Source of the DNA: SG8-4 sp964598225
GTDB lineage: Bacteria; Planctomycetota; Phycisphaerae; Sedimentisphaerales; Anaerobacaceae
Assembly (NCBI GenBank): GCA_964598225.1
Contig: CAZRBG010000010.1
Span: forward strand, 1 to 64,000
Direction of reading: 5' to 3'
DNA length: 64,000 nucleotides
The notes beneath the pieces are model-generated. The model was not told the origin of the DNA. It saw only the letters and a list, made by a program, of their open reading frames with translations, and did no database searches. Shown piece after piece: positions 59,278-64,000 of the stretch (the first letter of the stretch is position 1; each line of letters starts with the position of its first letter). A program made the position numbers and the translations under genes.

Positions 59278-60096
59278 TTAGCTCATTTCAAATCCGCCGT
59301 CCACGTTCAGCGTCTGGCCCGTCATGTAATCCGAATCCGATGAACACAGGAACGCGACAACACCTGCAATATCTTCCACGCGGCCGGGCCTCTTCAGTGG
59401 AATCCGCTCAACAAACGCCTTCATCGTCTCTCCCGGAGCGAGACCCGCGATACGCCCCCTGTCCCGGTCGATTTGATCCCACATCGTCGTGGGCACGACG
59501 CCCGGACAGACAGCGTTAACGTTAATATACGGCGCAAAAGCCAGGGCAGCCGACTGTGTAACGCTTATTATCGCCGCCTTGCTCGCGGCATAAGGGACCT
59601 GCTCGGCCCTGCCGCGACGGCCTGAGATCGAAGAAAAATTCACGATCTTGCCGTAGCTCTTCTCAGCCCGGTCCATCGCTCGCACCTGCTCGGGCACCTG
59701 ACTCATCATCTGGCGCCCCGCCGCCTGAACGCAAAAGGCCATGCCCTTTAGATTAGTGTCGACCACGCGGTCCCATTGCTCTTGCGTCAAGTCCAAAAAC
59801 AACCCGGTCTGAGCCACGCCCGCGGCAGTTACAAGAATGTTAAGTCTGGCAAACTCTGATACGGCTTGATCCACCATTGACTGGATATTACCCACATTGA
59901 CAATGTCTACGACACAGGACAAAGCTTGCCGATCAATTGTGCGGATTTCTTCTGCGACCGTCTCGGCATTTTGCTCATTGATGTCCGCGACGACCACGTT
60001 TGCGCCTTCGCGAGCGAGACGCAGTGCGACCGCCCTGCCGATCCCCCGACCGGCGCCGGTAACGATTGCAGTTTTTCCATTCAGCCGCCCTTGCAT
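59278..60096 (-). CDS. short-chain dehydrogenase/reductase
   Basis: The 272-residue protein starts MQGRLNGKTAIVTGAGRGIG (nucleotide motif TGxxxGxG near 14-21). It has NVVVADINEQNAETVAEEIR, the SSISG serine and the YAASK catalytic tyrosine-lysine pair (about 160-175). The aspartate after the second strand suggests NAD rather than NADP. The end GQTLNVDGGF is classical. The substrate is likely a sugar acid or polyol, given its neighbours. Confidence 0.88.
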   Translation of the reverse strand: MQGRLNGKTAIVTGAGRGIGRAVALRLAREGANVVVADINEQNAETVAEEIRTIDRQALSCVVDIVNVGNIQSMVDQAVSEFARLNILVTAAGVAQTGLFLDLTQEQWDRVVDTNLKGMAFCVQAAGRQMMSQVPEQVRAMDRAEKSYGKIVNFSSISGRRGRAEQVPYAASKAAIISVTQSAALAFAPYINVNAVCPGVVPTTMWDQIDRDRGRIAGLAPGETMKAFVERIPLKRPGRVEDIAGVVAFLCSSDSDYMTGQTLNVDGGFEMS

Positions 60097-60145
60097 ATTC
60101 GTACCCTGATTGGGTCATATAAGATACGACAGTTTCAACAATTCC

Positions 60146-61747
60146 TCAACATATCTCTACATCCGCTGCGACACCGCACAGATAGCTGCAAATGTGATTC
60201 CGGTATTCCGGATAGAAATCTGTGGGAAGATCATAGAATTTCTCACGATGAACGAATTGCCCCCGCTCGTCCCGCTTTCCCACCGATGCGAAGTTATAGT
60301 AGTGAAAAACGGCGTGATCGGGCGAAGGCCGCTTGTCTTCGGCGGTATCGTACTTACGCAGGCACTCAGCGGCAAAAGCCGAGCCGGCCTCGGCCTCTCG
60401 GCGCGCATAATCCAGAGTATCGTCCCACCAGAAACTGAATCGCTCCGGCACAACATCATTCATTGTTTCGGCAAAGATAATCTGCAAGGCAGGTGATATC
60501 TTAAAATGGATATGGCCTCGCGTCGCGCGTCCGACGGCTCGCCGGGTCTGCGGTTTAAGGTCGTCGCCAGAGTGACAATCCAGCATAATACCATATTCAC
60601 CAGCGACATTTTGAAGCCCGCGAATACGTTTTTCCAGACCGGCAAGACCATCGCGCCCTCTATAGTCGAGTTCTTTCTCGACTCCCAAATTCGGCGCGAT
60701 GTGCGTCACAGGAATGTGCCGTCTTCGCATCTCAGCCGCCAGGAAGGTCAATTCTTCTTCCGAGGTCAAACAGTCGAAGGTATCTATTTCCGCCGGTGTC
60801 TCGTCTATGCTAAGCTCCAGGTCGAATGGCTGGCCGTCTTTAACACCGCTGATGTGCTCTGCAAGTTGCTCTATCGCATCCAGTGCCCGCCCATACTTTA
60901 CAACCGCTCCTCCTGCTCTTGCGTCATAGTCTAAAAGATCGGATACATCCAGCGTGAAGAAGGTATAACGCCGAACAGCATCTATGGTCCGCCTGGCCCG
61001 GTCGAGGTTTTGGTCCCCCCGCCGTACGGTTATATGGTCCGCGTCGGCGCCGAATTCGGGAGAAGCATCTGCTTTCAACGCCTCCAGCACGCCCGCAACC
61101 CAGAGGCCCTCGAAGGTACTTCCGGCGTGTCCTTCGGGAACCGTGCCGAAATTCGCCATATAGTTCAGCCGTTGCGACCGGGCCGCAAGTACATCCTCAA
61201 GCAGATTGACCTCCCGCACCGAGTTCTGAATCGGGTTAGCGACGAAATTGCATTCGTTCATCGCCCGCCACACGCCGGGCCATGCCGCTGTGGTCATCCG
61301 CGAACCTATCCCCAATCGCGGCACAGGGCCCAATGCTTTTGGACCTTTGTCGGGACTTATGAGAGTTACGTATCGGGCAACTGCAGCAGCATTTGTCGGA
61401 TAAGCACTGATACGACGCCCGTCCGTTAGAGCACGGACGCCAATCGGCTTGCCCAGCGCAGATGAATTATCTGCCGATCCGAGTCCGACGAATACATGTT
61501 GCCCATCCTCCAGTCCAACGAGTAAGAACACGTGATTCTGATACTCTGCCGCCGAGCCGGCATAAACATTAGGTAGGGTGGGGCTTGCCCCACCGCTATG
61601 TCCCGGACGTTCTGCCACTCTCACCGATGACCAAAAGCTTTCATCCACAACTGATATCGCTTTCCAGGCTGCCGCCGGGTCCCAGGTTACTGTGTCTAAC
61701 ACGGCGGGATTCCTTGCCGGAGACAGCTCTAATTTTTGAAATCTCAT
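60146..61747 (-). CDS. uxaE: tagaturonate epimerase-like protein (UxaE family)
   Basis: The 533-residue protein matches the UxaE family at the C-terminal half: RYTFFTLDVSDLLDYDARAG, LELSIDETPAEIDTFDCLTS, VTHIAPNLGVEKELDYRGRD and YGIMLDCHSGDDLKPQTRRA, with metal-type Asp/His residues. UxaE interconverts tagaturonate and fructuronate in galacturonate breakdown. Residues 47-57, SGGASPTLPN, are translated from the dispersed GGGGCTTGCCCC palindrome (61573-61595). It leads the minus-strand operon and fits with the transporter and dehydratase as a uronate pathway. The symbol is tentative. Confidence 0.67.
   Translation of the reverse strand: MRFQKLELSPARNPAVLDTVTWDPAAAWKAISVVDESFWSSVRVAERPGHSGGASPTLPNVYAGSAAEYQNHVFLLVGLEDGQHVFVGLGSADNSSALGKPIGVRALTDGRRISAYPTNAAAVARYVTLISPDKGPKALGPVPRLGIGSRMTTAAWPGVWRAMNECNFVANPIQNSVREVNLLEDVLAARSQRLNYMANFGTVPEGHAGSTFEGLWVAGVLEALKADASPEFGADADHITVRRGDQNLDRARRTIDAVRRYTFFTLDVSDLLDYDARAGGAVVKYGRALDAIEQLAEHISGVKDGQPFDLELSIDETPAEIDTFDCLTSEEELTFLAAEMRRRHIPVTHIAPNLGVEKELDYRGRDGLAGLEKRIRGLQNVAGEYGIMLDCHSGDDLKPQTRRAVGRATRGHIHFKISPALQIIFAETMNDVVPERFSFWWDDTLDYARREAEAGSAFAAECLRKYDTAEDKRPSPDHAVFHYYNFASVGKRDERGQFVHREKFYDLPTDFYPEYRNHICSYLCGVAADVEIC
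61573..61595. repeat. GTGGGGC-TTG-CCCCAC-type dispersed palindrome, copy 5 (in the uxaE-like gene)
   Basis: gtagggtggggcttgcccca followed by ccg lies within the coding region. Confidence 0.7.
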
Positions 61748-61887
61748 CCTGCAGCCTTAAAAGCGTAGCTTGAAATTGTCCGTAGAACATAGTAGCCACT
61801 CTCAAAGGCGGCGTCAACTGTCTCAAACGATCGTTACATTTATGTTGCACAATACACGATCATGGACTATAAACGCTACAAAGTAAA

Positions 61888-63540
61888 TTGTCCGTGACAA
61901 GACTGGCTCGTAATTTAGCGTTTTATGCCGGATGCAGCCACATGCCGACAGAAGGCAACTCAAAACCCGATGACGTCAGCAGCGACAGAAAACAACCTTC
62001 TGCCGATGCCTCCCTGATGCGAGAGCCGCCGCGGACGCTTGGAGCTACTCTCATTCGGCTTGGCCCGGGAATGATCATCGCCGGTTCCATCGTCGGCTCG
62101 GGAGAACTCATCGCCACAACCAAAGCCGGCGCGGAAGCGGGCTTCTGGCTGCTCTGGCTGATTATCTTCGGCTGCATAATCAAGGTCTCCACGCAGGTGG
62201 AACTCGGACGTTACACCATCACCTGGAGCCAGACTCCGCTCAAGGCATTGAACAGCGTTCCTGGCCCGCGTCTGAAAGTGAACTGGGTGCTTTGGTATTG
62301 GCTGATAATGACTTTTCTTATCATCTCTCAGCAGGGAGGCATTGTCGGCGGCGTCGGCCAGACTCTCGCGATAAGCCGGCCGCTTACTAATCAGGGCCGG
62401 CATTACAACCAAGTGCAGGATGAACTGGCCAAAGCAAGGGTGAAACTGAAAGTTGCTCAGGCCAAAGATGCCCGAGAGGCGGAAACCGAGCGACTGCAGC
62501 GAGAGATTTACAGGCTTTCGGTCGAGACGGCGGAATTAAAGGAGCCCCCGGATGCATACTGGTGGGCAACTGTCATGGCAATAGCAACTTCCGTGCTATT
62601 GCTCGTCGGGCGTTACGGCCTGATTCAGTTGGTAGCGACAGTGTTTGTTGCCGCTTTCACGGTAGTTACGATAGCAACACTGATCATGTTGCAGACAAAG
62701 CCGGAATGGGCAGTGACCGGCGGCGATCTGGCCGATGGGCTGAGCTTTCGGCTGCCGCCGGCCTCAAAAGAGGCAGGCATAAACCCCATCGGCACGGCGC
62801 TGGCGGCGTTCGGAATAATCGGCGTCGGCGCTTCGGAACTGATTATGTACCCTTACTGGTGTCTGGAAAAGGGCTACGCAAAATTCACGGGATCTCGAGA
62901 CGGCACGGTAAGCTGGACAGAACGCGCTCGCGGCTGGCTAAGAGTGCTGCAATTCGACGCATGGTTCTCGATGGTGGTCTACACGTTCGCAACGGTCGCG
63001 TTCTACCTTCTCGGGGCCGCCGTGCTCGGCAGAACCGGGCTCAATCCGAGCGGCAGACACATGGTTCGCACGCTGGCGGCAATGTACGTCCCGGTGTTCG
63101 GTCCCTGGGCGGATAAAGTCTTTCTCACCGGGGCTTTTGCCGTTTTGTACTCGACGTTTTTCGTAGCCGCGGCGGGAAATTCACGCATGGTCGCCGATTC
63201 GCTGGGCCTGTTCGGGATCACCGACGGCTCAGAGCGAGCCCGGGTCCTGTGGACGCGCATAATTTCCGCTTTTTGGCCGATTCTTGCACTGCTGCTTTAT
63301 ATCGGCGTCAGAGCGCCTGCGAAAATGGTCCTCGCAAGCGGCACGGCACAGGCCATCATGCTGCCCATGCTGGGAGCGTCGGCTTTGTATTTTCGATATC
63401 GCAGAATCGACAAAAACCTGCGGCCGGGAAGGCTCTGGGACGTGATGCTATGGATATCGCTTGCAGCTTTCACCGTCATAAGTGCCTGGTCGTTAATTAA
63501 CTTTGCTCAGGAAATCTGGATAAGTCTGTTCGGAAAATAG
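61888..63540 (+). CDS. Nramp-family-like membrane transporter with unusual metal-site positions
   Basis: The frame is 550 residues from a TTG at 61888; an ATG at 61942 gives 532. It has 11 or so helices with Nramp order. The first, GPGMIIAGSIVGSGELIATT, shows GSIVGSGE where metal transporters have DPGN. A later helix has GASELIMYPYWCLEKGY where MPH would be. Between the third and fourth helices is a charged helical insert (about 170-225, DELAKARVKLKVAQAKDARE and LQREIYRLSVETAEL) likely to be a coiled coil. It may carry a non-metal substrate, as some Nramp-related proteins do. It is divergent from the uxaE-like operon. Confidence 0.77.
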   Translation: MSVTRLARNLAFYAGCSHMPTEGNSKPDDVSSDRKQPSADASLMREPPRTLGATLIRLGPGMIIAGSIVGSGELIATTKAGAEAGFWLLWLIIFGCIIKVSTQVELGRYTITWSQTPLKALNSVPGPRLKVNWVLWYWLIMTFLIISQQGGIVGGVGQTLAISRPLTNQGRHYNQVQDELAKARVKLKVAQAKDAREAETERLQREIYRLSVETAELKEPPDAYWWATVMAIATSVLLLVGRYGLIQLVATVFVAAFTVVTIATLIMLQTKPEWAVTGGDLADGLSFRLPPASKEAGINPIGTALAAFGIIGVGASELIMYPYWCLEKGYAKFTGSRDGTVSWTERARGWLRVLQFDAWFSMVVYTFATVAFYLLGAAVLGRTGLNPSGRHMVRTLAAMYVPVFGPWADKVFLTGAFAVLYSTFFVAAAGNSRMVADSLGLFGITDGSERARVLWTRIISAFWPILALLLYIGVRAPAKMVLASGTAQAIMLPMLGASALYFRYRRIDKNLRPGRLWDVMLWISLAAFTVISAWSLINFAQEIWISLFGK

Positions 63541-63557
63541 AATTATAAATGAAGTAC

Positions 63558-63610
63558 GTAGGGTGGGACTTGCCCCACCAACATTGAATCGTGGGCTAAA
63601 GCCCCCTACA
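63558..63610. repeat. GTGGGGC-TTG-CCCCAC-type dispersed palindrome, copy 6
   Basis: gtagggtgggacttgcccca is followed at 63592-63608 by gtgggctaaagccccct, another small hairpin, both in the spacer before the final gene. Confidence 0.65.
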
Positions 63611-63641
63611 ATTTGATTTATCTATAAGGAAGGACTGGATT

Positions 63642-64000
63642 ATGGATTTAAAGGATAAGGTCGTTCTGGTAGCAGGCGGTGCCGGAGGTATCGGATTGGG
63701 AATCGGCAAGGCATTTGCCGCAGAAGGCTGCAAAGTAGTGCTCGCCGATGCCGACAAGGAGGGGCTGGCCAAGGCCGAGGGCGGCAAATCGGCGTTCCTC
63801 TGTCGCACCTGCGACATTACGGATCGCGGGCAGGTCTCCGAAATGCTCGAATGGCTCGGCGATGAACTCGGCTCTGTAGATATCCTCGTCAACAGCGCCG
63901 GGATTAACGTGGGCAATCGGATGTTGTCCAACATTGATCCGGCGGACTTCGACCGGATGATGGCGATCAACACGACCGGGACGTTCAACTGCATCCACGC
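63642..64000 (+). CDS. short-chain dehydrogenase/reductase, cut by the window end
   Basis: From the ATG at 63642 the frame stays open to the window edge (119 residues seen). MDLKDKVVLVAGGAGGIGLG has the SDR nucleotide motif, KVVLADADKEGLAKAEG the acidic position after the second strand, and VDILVNSAGINVGNRML the NAG-like motif (NSAG). The catalytic tyrosine and C-terminus lie beyond the window. AAGGAAGGA precedes the ATG. It is separate from the SDR at 59278 and is likely to belong to the same catabolic neighbourhood. Confidence 0.85.
   Translation, partial: MDLKDKVVLVAGGAGGIGLGIGKAFAAEGCKVVLADADKEGLAKAEGGKSAFLCRTCDITDRGQVSEMLEWLGDELGSVDILVNSAGINVGNRMLSNIDPADFDRMMAINTTGTFNCIH

Noticed and set aside
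1..64000. tRNA or rRNA genes
   Set aside because: A visual scan for T-loop words and cloverleaf patterns found none, but this is not a substitute for a covariance-model search.

Overview
This 64 kb window looks like a chromosomal segment of a planctomycete, most likely class Phycisphaerae (Sedimentisphaerales-type). That is an inference from several signs: an H-X9-DG pseudopilin remnant, a secreted sugar-dehydrogenase-like protein with planctomycete dockerin-like and LamG modules, many Tat- or Sec-exported carbohydrate proteins, an archaeal/vacuolar-type ATPase, and a Hdr/MetF cluster. No rRNA, tRNA or CRISPR was seen.

Region 1 (1-8.2 kb) is an accessory island. A truncated paralog of the gene at 8214-10226 ends abruptly at 412. 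Next come a palindrome of the family found at the ends of a nearby REP-associated (RAYT) transposase, an IS110 transposase remnant, and an antisense stretch that reads like the 5' part of a group II intron. From 2693 to about 7070 lies a decayed chromosomal integron on the minus strand. It has an internally deleted integron integrase, a promoter segment, a hicAB toxin-antitoxin cassette, a cassette interrupted by the RAYT element, a lipoprotein cassette, and an Nmad2-Nmad3 (nucleotide-modification-associated) cassette. Three attC sites are legible, and three cassette starts can be placed to the base. The integrase points in the same direction as the cassettes, the reversed layout known from spirochaetes and planctomycetes.

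Region 2 (8.2-24.9 kb) carries the sugar dehydrogenase-like protein, two small regulatory-type proteins, a one-domain bacterial histone, and a glycogen/starch cluster (GT4, GH57, debranching enzyme). It continues with a URO-D family protein, RNase P protein, a CPA2 antiporter with a PTS EIIA-like protein, a sialate O-acetylesterase, and a P-loop NTPase-TIR protein that is a candidate phage-defence effector.

Region 3 (25.3-50.6 kb) is mostly core metabolism. It has a DUF4432-TlpA fusion, a PatB-type aminotransferase, and a tight operon hdrA-mvhD-hdrC-hdrB-metV-metF-acsE-like that is expected to couple methylene-tetrahydrofolate reduction to electron transfer. Then come a short Rho, a Gfo/Idh/MocA oxidoreductase, and a full V/A-ATPase operon (G/H, C, I, K, F, E, A, B, D) followed by a universal-stress protein and a PtsN-like EIIA.

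Region 4 (50.8-64 kb) looks like sugar-acid uptake and catabolism. It has an enolase-superfamily dehydratase, a glycosidase, a TctC-TctB fusion with TctA, a truncated HpcH/HpaI aldolase, another URO-D protein, an iron alcohol dehydrogenase, two SDRs, a UxaE-like epimerase and an unusual Nramp-like transporter. Several families of short palindromic repeats are scattered through the window, and some lie inside coding sequences.
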